The notes under the pieces: model-generated
Told to the model about the DNA's origin: nothing
Seen by the model: only the letters and a program-made list of their open reading frames with translations
The model's database searches: none
Program-made: the position numbers and the translations under genes
Part shown: positions 1 through 9,347 of the stretch, in pieces
How positions within the stretch are numbered: the stretch's first letter is position 1
Layout: every line of letters starts with the position of its first letter
NCBI GenBank assembly: GCA_025201805.1
Contig: MU619269.1
Span: forward strand, 1,964 to 60,612
Length of the DNA: 58,649 bases
DNA from: Parasitella parasitica
Taxonomy: Eukaryota; Mucoromycota; Mucoromycetes; Mucorales; Mucoraceae
Reading direction: 5' to 3'

Positions 1-959
1 GTCTTATGCGCCATAAGATTAGGCATGATCATCGCTATTTGAGCATAACTTGGGTTTCACTGGGCGATGTCTCTATCAAAAGTTATTTGCAAAAAACATT
101 TTCGCGTTTTTGGTGGCAGAGTTTGAAATTTTGATCACGTGATCAACGGGGTTTGAATATATCGAAAAATAAAATCAAGATACCTGATTTTACTCTAAAA
201 GCAGAGGATGTGAATTTTTTTTTGAACCTTTTTTTGATGAGATGAAATTAGAAATGAGACAGTTGTTTTTAGAGGAACAAGGGGAGGCGTTTCTGTAATA
301 TTTGTTCAGTACCAGTGAAGGTCTATTTGGGCCAAATTTTACATGAAGATAGTCTCCCAGACATTTACCTATAATTGATGTATCAATTCTAAAACCGGAT
401 GTCAATATAATACAAACTCATACTGAAGAGTGAAACATCAGATCATAAAATAATATGACATGACATTTGGGATAGATACAATCTACCCTATCTCCCGGAT
501 CTCATCACTAAAACCTTTATCCTCACATCGCTTCTCTCAGTTCATGGAAAGTATATAAACCCTCTATTTTTGAATGTAATAAACGGATCTTTACCTGATT
601 AATTTCTACTTGAACTTTTCTGATAAATCAATAATGACCCTGAATGTGTATATTATATATAAATGTCTGCGTGACAGAATATTGTGAGCACGAAAAGTGT
701 GATTAAGAATTAGAGCATGAGCAGCGGCATTTTTTTTAGTCAAAGTTAAGCATGTTTAGCGGCCAAAAAATCAATACTGCAAAGATACTCTTTAAAAAGA
801 TATTAAGGCACAAAAAAACAATATAAAGAGAATGATATAAATACGACTCATCTACAAATATGTTTTTGTCGTATTGCTTAAAAGTGTTAATTGCTTTTCG
901 TCCTTTTTTCCTTATAATTGCTTCTCTCATTCACACTAATAAATCAGTACTGATGAATT
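1..959. other. Gene-poor 5' region, no supported gene
   Basis: AT-rich sequence. A minus-strand open stretch at 190-405 (71 codons) and another at 736-930 show no recognisable domain and I do not call them. The only clear structure is the palindrome at 131-146. The region probably belongs to the same mobile-element debris as the next 5 kb; that is inference from its neighbours. Confidence 0.4.
131..146. repeat. 16-bp perfect palindrome centred on CACGTG
   Basis: The sequence TTGATCACGTGATCAA equals its own reverse complement over all 16 bases and has a CACGTG E-box core. It may be a bHLH-type binding site or part of a terminal repeat of a decayed transposon. There is no adjacent gene to decide between these. 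Confidence 0.6.
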
Positions 960-1307
960 TTGTTTACAAGCCACTGTTACCCCTCATATGATATCAAAAT
1001 CTTTTTACAACATTTTTCTTTTCTTCTCTTTATCTGTTTCTCTATCTTAATGTGTAATAAAAAGTTTAAAACAATTATTGATGACAAGAAACGTGAGAAT
1101 TTGAAAAGCATAAAGCAGATCCTTATGAAGGTAAATATAAGGTTATTATCGTTTGCACTTTCATTCACACTGTTGGCTTTTTTTTGGATCAAAAAAGATA
1201 AAATAAAACCAAATGTTAACGAAATACGACAACTTAAAGATACTTTGTTTAAGATCGTAATTGCATCTGCTATTTATACTTTTTACAACTACATAAATTT
1301 ATGGTGA
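960..1307 (+). CDS. Doubtful small membrane-protein ORF
   Basis: A 115-codon open frame with one convincing hydrophobic stretch (about residues 58-78, rich in L, F, S and A) and lysine-rich flanks. I do not recognise it. Composition is strongly AT-driven and the ORF lies among mobile-element debris, so a chance ORF is the likeliest explanation. No introns or neighbours support it. Confidence 0.12.
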   Translation: MFTSHCYPSYDIKIFLQHFSFLLFICFSILMCNKKFKTIIDDKKRENLKSIKQILMKVNIRLLSFALSFTLLAFFWIKKDKIKPNVNEIRQLKDTLFKIVIASAIYTFYNYINLW

Positions 1308-1595
1308 CTTATTTAGATTACTAATTGACAAGACTAATTCACAGTGGCAATCTACTTGACAGGGTACGATATGAGGTTATATAACAAGGGCTAAACGTTT
1401 TTGATCTGACAGTGCCTTAACCTTTATCTTGGTGCTCAGATCTGTGTTACTTACAGAAATAACCTTCTTGATTTGAAATAGAGACTTTATTCTCCAATTT
1501 ACAGAAGCGTATCACATCACATCATTGGAAAATCTTCAATCTTCAATTGAAGTACATTGCCATGATCTCCTGTCTATAATTATGGCAGATCACTT

Positions 1596-1667
1596 TTAGG
1601 TGGAACCTGTGTCAACTGCGGAAAAAGTGGTCATCTTACAAAGAATTATTTTAAACGTGAGCTATAT
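1596..1667 (+). pseudogene. Gag-like CCHC zinc-knuckle remnant
   Basis: A short open stretch encodes CVNCGKSGHLTKNY. This is a retroelement or nucleic-acid-binding zinc knuckle (C-x2-C-x4-H-x4-C) whose last cysteine is replaced by tyrosine (codon TAT at 1647-1649; a single G-to-A change from TGT would explain it). The first two cysteines are at 1608 and 1617 and the histidine at 1632. No protease, reverse transcriptase or integrase was found around it, so it reads as an isolated fossil. It could also be an N-terminal piece of a degraded transposase like the one at 2213. Confidence 0.45.
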
Positions 1668-2212
1668 TGTTGTATCCATATAAAGGCTACATATGTCATA
1701 TCTAACTTAGTCATAATGCACGGATCATGATATTAATTGTTGGTAATTCCTTTACAAATAAGGAATAAGCTACAAGTTGTAATTGGACCTCTTGCAAGGT
1801 TTCAGGCTTATTCAAAGAATACATCTAGATCAGATCGCGGGATGTCGGGAAGACATCCTACCCAATCTTCTCTTTAATGTAAAATAGAAAGATAGGTCTG
1901 TCCTGGAAATGCTGTGATTTAATAAGGTTTGACACTTCTTGTCAAACATCAGATGTTATGTGGATAAACATTGATTAGAATATATTTTAGTATAAATAGA
2001 GATCATATCTTATGTCAATAAAAGTCTTCAGTTTTGTATCTGGTTTTATTCAGAAAGTCTTTATTACTTTATACAAATCTTATTTACATAACATTACGCT
2101 GCGCCCTTTGACACTGGCACAACATATATGTAGCTAGGACAGCTAGTGATGGTAAACAACTAAAACGCAAAGTGCCAAAAAGATATCTTTATAAATATAG
2201 TTTTCTTTTCTT
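1668..2212. other. No supported gene
   Basis: AT-rich, stop-rich on both strands. It separates the zinc-knuckle remnant from the Fanzor-type pseudogene and may contain that element's left end, but I could not identify terminal repeats by eye. Confidence 0.3.
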
Positions 2213-4621
2213 ATGTTTGTAGTTGGTTCCAGTACAAGTAGAAAACGAAAACAAACTCAAGAAACCAAAAATGATAAAAAGAAAGCAAAACTGGGAGAAC
2301 GTAGTAGCTCAAACCAAAGTGATGATGTAATTTGCGTGAAGTGTAAACAGCCAGGCCACGTTAATGGACGCTCTGCTCTGTGTACTGAACGTGCTGAACG
2401 AAAGTCTGATGTTTTGAAGGATATTTGGGTACTAATTATCGAGTGTTTTCAAGGAGAATATCGTTCAATAAAGCTATAAATGATGAATACAAAAGCAACT
2501 TGAACGAAAAAGTTGTTAATGCCTGCTCCACCGTCCGCAACCTGGTCTTTAAGGCGAAGCTGTTTGTCAATTATTATATTTTAAAAAGACATAATGATGC
2601 TGCTCCCGAGTGTATTGCTGCTCCCAAGTGTATTTTTACTTAAAATTTCTGGCACACTGCAATTCAAATGGTCAACGGGTAAGCACTTACGAGCAAGAAA
2701 GAACTTTCTGATGAATTTATGGAATTATTAAATAGCTTCAAAACGGGCAATCCAACTTTCGCACATACAGTAACACGTATTCCTGGGGCTTCCCAATGTA
2801 TTAGTGAGGCTTGCATAGAAATTGCCACTAGTTATAACAACGCTATTGTGGAAAACTTTGAAAAAAGACTTATGTATTTTTTAACATTTAAGTTACAGAC
2901 AATGTTTGTGGTGAGTTCGGATTAATGCAATAGATGATTTCCAAAGAAAAAAAAAACTTCAACATCTATATATGTAGTCATTACACCCCACGCTCATCCG
3001 CGATGTTGCTAGTAAATTTTGCTATCAATAAGTATGTGAAGGAAAACCTATATGGCCAAATGATGACAGTTTGACTGAGGAGATTAAGTCTATTATTCTG
3101 GATTTTTGACAACATTGGAGGAATATTTTGAAGAAGCAAGTAACTTTGAAGCAGCTTAGTGCAGATCCTGGATATTTTGTTCCTTTTTTGTTCCTTATGA
3201 ACAATGAATTGTAAAGAGAATGGGCTGAGCACGCAGCTTTTGATGTCAGAAGATTACCGCTGCCAAGGTTGTTTTCAATTCTTCCAGCTGCTAATACAAA
3301 ATGGAGATTTATAACTTTAAATGTTAACGCCCTATCGTCCTTCGTCAACATTGCGCGACCAAAAGGATACCAAGACCAGTTCGATATGTATTCCCGAGTT
3401 TTCAATTTTAAAAACATTCGTTTTAATAAAGAGTAAGTATAAAACTTATAAACTGTAAGTCAAACGGCTAACGCTCTATATCAATAAAAAATTAAAACTC
3501 GATAGTTCTCGTTCTATTGATCAAGAAACAAAAAAGATACTGTTTGGAAATACGATCAAAACTGATGGGGTTTCTGTAGATTTCTTGTTCTACAAAAGTG
3601 CACCTAAGAAAAAGGGTAGCTCTGCAAACATGTTAGATCTTTCTCTGGAAGACTTTGATTTAAATGAAGTATCCGAGAAGTACAATCCTATATTCATTGA
3701 TCCTGGAAGAAAAAGTGTCTTTACTGCAACTGTTGGTTTAGAGAAGCAGCAGGTTAGAAAATGTCCCACCAAGGAGTATTATCATATGACAGGCTCTACT
3801 GCATTCTGTAAAATGCAAAACGCGCAAAAAGAATCTAATGGCCCACAGTTGATTGAAAGCAAAATACCCACAGCCAAAACTTCAAAAATCAGCAAGTATG
3901 AAGAGTATGTTTATTACATCTTGGAGCATCTTGACACTTTTTTTGGTTTTTATAACTTTAATACTGCGAAAGAACATTTCAATCTTTATATAGGAAGACA
4001 AAGAGCACCTCAGCTTATGGTCAACATGTTGACAAACGGAACAAAGAATTATAACAGATCGTTAAGAACGAAGAAAAAGAAAAGAAAAGAAGAAGAAGGA
4101 TAGAAAAGAAGAAGACAAAGCAGAACCTCATCCAAAGTAAACTACTATTTTTGTATTTGAACATGAATCAACTGTAAAGAGTTAACCTTTTTTTTAGAGT
4201 CTCTAAATGGAAAGAACCCAAGTTCGACTAATGCAAAGACAAAATTCCCTTGGTAATCTTTGGCGATGGCGTTTTCAACAAAAACCATGTTACATTCAAA
4301 GGGTTGCGGCACGGTGTTGTTGATTTATTTTTTAAAGCCTTAAAAAGACGTGAAGCAGAAGTTGAAGTGATTGTTTGTACAATCAATGAATTTAACACCT
4401 CCAAGAAATGCTGCCTCTGCCTTTCCGAGACAAAAATAATTAAGACCAAAGGGTTTAAAGGGTTTTCCGTTTTGTCCTGTCCTAATTGCAAAACTGTATG
4501 GCAGAGAGACATTAATGCAAGTCTAAATATGATGGGCATCTCTTTGTCCATCTAGGCAGGGAGAGGAAGACCTTCAGATTTTAATCGCCGTAATAAACAC
4601 GGTCTTCCCGAAAGGGATTAA
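2213..4621 (+). pseudogene. Degraded Fanzor-type (eukaryotic TnpB homologue) RNA-guided nuclease gene
   Basis: Collinear open stretches read as one damaged gene. From 2213: basic N-terminus and a CCHC-like knuckle (CVKCKQPGH, then a distal C). From 2425: helical wedge/REC-like region. From 3040: core region. From 3585: RuvC-I strand IFIDPGRKSVFTA, with the aspartate codon at 3699-3701. From 4232: VIFGDGVF strand, INEFNTSKKC, a zinc ribbon CxxC...CPNC, and the closing WQRDINASLNM motif containing the RuvC-III aspartate. This order is diagnostic of TnpB/Fanzor proteins. Lesions: frameshifts near 2420 and 3050; in-frame stops at 2641, 2680, 3107, 3211, 4229 and 4552 (the last a TAG where the family usually has Trp). 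Likely introns begin near 3433 (GTAAGTAT) and 4136 (GTAAAC) and are not lesions. Family knowledge: Fanzors are nucleases guided by an omega-RNA from the element's 3' end. This copy should be inactive. Confidence 0.85.
4606..4617 (+). other. GAAA-tetraloop hairpin at the 3' end of the Fanzor-type remnant
   Basis: TCCC-GAAA-GGGA forms a 4-bp stem closed by a GNRA (GAAA) tetraloop. It overlaps the last codons and stop of the pseudogene. In TnpB/Fanzor elements the omega-RNA scaffold lies at this 3' position, so it is a candidate scaffold hairpin; that is inference from position and shape only. Confidence 0.3.
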
Positions 4622-6204
4622 GATTTTTACAGGCAAATGTCGAAAAACTAATTCTTTCTGTCTCATTTCCATTTTTATTTCGTCCAAAAAAGGTCTAAAT
4701 AATTAATTTTAATTCGTCCAAAAAAATTAACATCGTCTACTTTTAGAGTAAAACCCTGTACTGTATAATCTTTTGTCCTCAATGCATTGTAATTACCAGA
4801 GTCCTTTGAAGAGTATACCCTGGATGAGAACTTTATTTGTATGAGGCATACAATAGTAACACGTTGATTGGTAGTGCCTATTTCACAGCTACGAAGAAGA
4901 ATATTTAGTATTGATATTCTCTCACATAGCGGATAGCAGCTGACATTTGGAAACAACGATCGAGTTTGCGATGCATTGTTGATTCTTTCTTGTTGTTTAT
5001 CTAGTATTAACCCAACTGCGACGAGTTTTAAGAACAGATGCTCTATCGAACTATGAAATCTAGCATAACCAAGTATTGCTTGATTTAAAGAAGGTCTGAA
5101 TAGTGATGGAATGGAATTTGATATCATTATGATTCTTTGAGCCATTCTTGATAAGTTGAAAATGAGCAGAACCAAAATCGATGGCTTTTTTATATTACAG
5201 TACAAGACATTTCATAATTAGGTTATTCGTGATCATTTATTTGAAATTATCAACATTTAACATTAGGTCTGACTCAGGAACGGTTGCCATGGTAATGTAT
5301 GAATTATCAGAATGAGAAATTATTCAAATAAAACGATTGTGAATTAATCAGGTCCAGATCTCGTTTAATACATGGAAAAATGGTGGTTTATATAGTGAAT
5401 CTAAATGGACTGATGGGAGGATAAGGTATTAGTGTGAGACACGGTGTGATTTAGAGAGTGGAACGTTGGATTGTATCTATTGTCCATGAACATGTCATGT
5501 TGAGTGGTAAATAAGGAACATGATCCATTGGGATATGTTCCTGAATTGCGTTCAGGATTGAGTTTACTTGAGTTTGACTTCCGGTTGGGAAATTGACACA
5601 TCAATGTATTCGCTATATGATATTCTACGAATACAACAAAAATTACTGAAGATCAGCTAGCTGCTAACAAACTTGTCGCGTTGTTATTTCTGAGGAATGT
5701 GATCATTTGAAAAGAATTTATACCGTAACAGGAATTGCGTTATGAATCTATCAAATGTTGCCGATCGATTTGAGCCATCTAATCCGTAACACAGCCCACT
5801 GCAGGCACGAGCAGTGCAACCCCCCCCATTAGAACGAATGTCGAAAAAAAAATCATCTTAGCGAAGCGAAGATCAAGTTTTTTCTCCGTAGTGGTGACAG
5901 CCCATTAATTGTATAAATGTGTCTGAAGTCATTTTCTATCGTAAGTCAGTACAGAAAGACGTGAGAGTAAAAGACTCATGGCGTCTTTCATTTACATCAC
6001 TCTTGATCGTTTTTAGTTTATATTTTGCTATTTTTTAGTCATACCGCAAAACCTGGTAAAGCTTATACATTAAATAATCCATTCCTTTTGTAATGAGAGA
6101 TGTTTAATATTGCATTTTCCTTTATGCAATACCTTTTGTATTTGTGAAATCACACATGCATTAGCAAAAGGAGAGAGCAGAATATATACCACACTAATAA
6201 ATGT
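4622..6204. other. No confident gene; long doubtful ORF on the minus strand
   Basis: A 176-codon minus-strand open frame runs 5205-4675. It has no domain I recognise and no flanking exons; its length is notable for AT-rich sequence but insufficient to call. Further right, 5760-5900 is GC-richer (runs of C near 5820, CTGCAGGCACGAGCAGTGCA at 5799-5818) and unlike its surroundings, possibly the edge of another mobile element. Nothing else is supportable. Confidence 0.25.
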
Positions 6205-6787
6205 TTATTGCTTAATGCTCTTTGATAAAAGATATGCATCTCTATTTTCAATATTTTTGTAATAATCCTTTTCGGTACTGACAACCTCAAATTGATTCTT
6301 TTTATAAAAGTCCACAGCTGCTGTGTTGATTGTTTGAACGTGTAAATAAACATTGGTGATATTTTGAGCTATTTTAGCTTGTTCAAGGATATGTTGGACT
6401 AATTGAGAGCCTGTACCAACTGTCAGAATACGGACTCATTTGATATATCGTATTTCTTTTACCTAAACCAAGATGGCGATAGGGCTCCAATACTCCCAAA
6501 GTCATAATGTAGACTTTGAACGTCCCAGGATTGCTCTCGTCAACCTCTTTGCGGCAACAGACAGTGCCAACACAAACATCGTTATAAAAAGCTATATTGT
6601 TGTTCAACATTTACCCGCTATCATTTATTTTAGTGATGACCGTACCTAACTTTGCAAATTCCCCTGCTTCCAACAAGTCGTTGTAGAATTTATCGCCATA
6701 GTGAACTGGAAACAAAACTTTATGAAGAATCCTGACTTGACCCAAATTATTAGGAGTAACATCTCCAAGGTCAGAACGAGATGTCAT
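6205..6787 (-). CDS. NAA50: N-alpha-acetyltransferase 50 (NatE catalytic subunit)
   Basis: GNAT-fold acetyltransferase that acetylates protein N-termini, typically initiator Met; Naa50 associates with NatA at the ribosome. Three exons: 6787-6646, 6591-6463 and 6419-6205, giving 161 aa (human Naa50 is 169). The first join restores EFAKLAFYNDV, matching the family's AKLAYFNDI. Then come VGTVCCR and LYIMTLG-like VYIMTLGVLEPYRHLGL, the strand and acetyl-CoA-binding loop. The last exon carries NVYLHVQTINTAAVDFYKK and ends in SKSIKQ. The second join adds one residue (GLVGTG) relative to homologues, so the exact splice site there may differ slightly. All phases close. Confidence 0.9.
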
Positions 6788-7087
6788 GTTCGAAAGTTTA
6801 GGGAGAGGTACAAAAGAAAAGAGGCAAGACGCATCTTGAAAATTTTTATAACGTCGTTTGGAGGAAACTCAAATTTACTCTATTATGTTACTTGGACTAA
6901 ATGCACCCAACTTGTATCAGATACAATCACATTTTATTTTCAAAGGTTGTATTACTGAGATTTTACTTGACATCTTAAAGAGCCAATTATCTTTGGTAAG
7001 AATAATCTATTTAATTTAAATTATTATTAACTAAATTCGGTTCAAATTATAGTCAACGATGGCTACTATCATTGAAAGGCACTTCAT

Positions 7088-8950
7088 TTATAAAACAATA
7101 CGTTTCTTATTGATATTGACTTGATCAACGGATTCACATACTAAATCAACGTAGCCAGCATCGTAGATGTCTTTGGGTTGCCAGTCTTCAACAATAGGCG
7201 AACTGTTCCTTTTAAGATATTCTTGTTTGAGTGTTTCTAATAAAAACCAAGGCATTGGCTTCTCTAAAAAGGACCTTAATAAATATACCTCCGCATCTTT
7301 TAATTTTGACATCTCTTGAGCCATTTCCATGCCACGGAAATTGTAACCTCTGCCAATTATTTCTTGATCCTTCAATTCAAATCTGCTCATATAAAACCAT
7401 GTAGCTTTTTGTTGCTGTCTGATGGAGAAAAATCGAATACGGCGATCCAAATCAAATGTTTCCGTACGCAGGCCATGCAAATTGACCTTGCGGAATCTCT
7501 GATACGGCATGTGTATTTGAACTTTATAGCGACGATCACGTTGTGTAAAAGCAAATAAAGTCAATTCAACAAGTCGGGGACACCTTGTTGAAATATGATC
7601 AAATACGCCATCAAATGAGCTGCAATATCGCATCACCAAGCTTTGTAGAGGATGATCATCCCAAATAGGTTCTTGTCGACGACGATCAAACGAAACCCGA
7701 AGAGCAATATTGTGTAATTCAAGTGACTCTAGTTTCCGACAATGATCTAAAATGGAATCAATTTTATATGGGGAGTTCAGGTTACAATGAGGTTCTCGTA
7801 AGCATAAATGAACCAAGCGAGGGCAGGCTGTGGCAATGCATTGTACCAATGTGTTTGGCAGGGTACAACGAGGAGTAGGACCAAAAGTAAGGTAGGTCAA
7901 ATTGCTCAGGATTTGGTGAGAGTTTTCAAACAAGGCAGATATCAATAAAGAAGGTACTGCTACATTATCATAGACTTCTAATGTCTTCAATTTGTTGTAT
8001 CGAGCTCTGTCCAGTTCCTGGAAAAACCTAAAATCAGGGGCAGTGTTTTTCCACCTGATAAACGTCAAATATGGGCAATTCTTGATAAACTGGCGATATA
8101 ATTCTACAGGGCAGGGATCAATAATGTCTTTACCAGTTCCCAAATGATGAAAATCTAATGAGACAAGATTTGGGTACTTCTTTTCAAGGTAAGGTAGCCA
8201 ATCTTGATAGCGGTCAGCACCATATTGGCATTTTAGCTGGAAAGACTTCATTCTGGGCAATGAATTGATATGCTTGGGTTGAATCATACTTACAAAATCT
8301 TCGACTTCTGCTCTATAACCTTCCAAAGTCAAACTTTCTAAATACGGACAGTGTTCATGTATCGACTCAACATATTGAAACGTTATATTGTGTTGTTGAT
8401 TGATTCCCATGAGCGTGAGACTTCTTAAGTTTGGTGTGTAACAAAGTAGCGATTTGGCATCAATTTGATATATTGAGTACAAGTCTAACGTGATTGACGA
8501 TAATTTGCAAGCACCATAATTGGATAGAAATCGAGTTGCAATTGTAGGGAATAAACGGCGAGGATGATAATTCCGCGGCAATCTAGTATTTGGTGATTCT
8601 TCAATTAATGAAAGATAATTCCATATACGCCAGTCTACATGAATTGATTGGACAAATGGACAGGCAGCTTGGATTGACACCAGCTCGTATTCTGATAATT
8701 GATCGAGAAGAATGTTTAATTGACGAACACATTTGCCAAGTGATAATTCTTTATTTTCTGTTTCACTAAAAATGTTTAAGAGCTGCTTGAGTTGATTTGG
8801 TGATTGTATTGAGATTGTGCGGTAAAATAAGATGATAAATACATTGTAGAATGACTTGTTGAGACGCAGTAATTTGTAGCGATCTTGATGTGATAAATAA
8901 GAATCAACATGCTCGATAATTTCGAATGGTAAATAAGGTATTGAACTCAT
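7088..8950 (-). CDS. F-box/leucine-rich-repeat protein
   Basis: Single-exon, 620 aa. Residues 3-45 form an F-box (LPFEIIEHVDSYLS followed by the KLLRLNKSFYNVF helix), the Skp1-binding module of SCF ubiquitin ligases. The rest is irregular leucine-rich repeats with recurring C-P-x-L-x-x-L/I units (CPYLESL, CPYLTFI, CPRLVHL, CPRLVEL), the usual substrate-binding part. It is paralogous to the next gene: both share a Q-R-D-R-R stretch, an HGLRT/QGLRT motif, R-I-R-F-F and WFYMS/WYYMS near the C-terminus. Substrate unknown. F-box/LRR proteins are greatly expanded in Mucorales. Confidence 0.85.
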   Translation of the reverse strand: MSSIPYLPFEIIEHVDSYLSHQDRYKLLRLNKSFYNVFIILFYRTISIQSPNQLKQLLNIFSETENKELSLGKCVRQLNILLDQLSEYELVSIQAACPFVQSIHVDWRIWNYLSLIEESPNTRLPRNYHPRRLFPTIATRFLSNYGACKLSSITLDLYSIYQIDAKSLLCYTPNLRSLTLMGINQQHNITFQYVESIHEHCPYLESLTLEGYRAEVEDFVSMIQPKHINSLPRMKSFQLKCQYGADRYQDWLPYLEKKYPNLVSLDFHHLGTGKDIIDPCPVELYRQFIKNCPYLTFIRWKNTAPDFRFFQELDRARYNKLKTLEVYDNVAVPSLLISALFENSHQILSNLTYLTFGPTPRCTLPNTLVQCIATACPRLVHLCLREPHCNLNSPYKIDSILDHCRKLESLELHNIALRVSFDRRRQEPIWDDHPLQSLVMRYCSSFDGVFDHISTRCPRLVELTLFAFTQRDRRYKVQIHMPYQRFRKVNLHGLRTETFDLDRRIRFFSIRQQQKATWFYMSRFELKDQEIIGRGYNFRGMEMAQEMSKLKDAEVYLLRSFLEKPMPWFLLETLKQEYLKRNSSPIVEDWQPKDIYDAGYVDLVCESVDQVNINKKRIVL

Positions 8951-9347
8951 TTATAATAGATAATAGGGGTAAGGAGGTATAATATTGGAGAGAAAAAGAA
9001 AACAATTTATTAGGCCTTTATTACTTTTTCTCGAAATATTAAGGTTTTCGACCATTTCATATAAGACGGTACCTGAATTATTGATGTATATGATTGTTTG
9101 CTATATGTCAACAGAAAAATCTATCAAAATCAATAATTCTATAATTACCAAAAGTGCACTGCTTATATCATCATAATAATATATGCAACTATATTGTTTG
9201 ATTATTATCACCATGGTTGTTTACTGATTTCTTCCATTCAACATATTGTCATGGCAACAGTGTATATATTCAAACAGCGGATATAGTGCTCGAATCAAAT
9301 CAAATTCATGGAGACCAATCAACAAAAGAAAACTAATTGTCATCATT
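8951..9347. promoter_or_regulatory. Intergenic region between two F-box paralogues
   Basis: About 400 bp that must hold the 5' region of the F-box gene at 7088-8950 and the 3' region of the paralogue at 9348-11249. It is AT-rich with a paired-looking CAACATATTGTCATGGCAAC segment near 9239. A 63-codon plus-strand frame here is not supported. Confidence 0.3.

Noticed and set aside
3025-3417. 130-codon minus-strand ORF
   Set aside because: Antisense to the Fanzor-type core, which is supported by motifs on the plus strand in the same region.
4228-4551. 107-codon minus-strand ORF
   Set aside because: Antisense to the zinc-ribbon exon of the Fanzor remnant.
6150-6353. 67-codon minus-strand ORF
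   Set aside because: Out-of-frame reading of the last NAA50 exon.
6701-6958. 85-codon plus-strand ORF
   Set aside because: Overlaps NAA50 exon 1 on the opposite strand; no domain.
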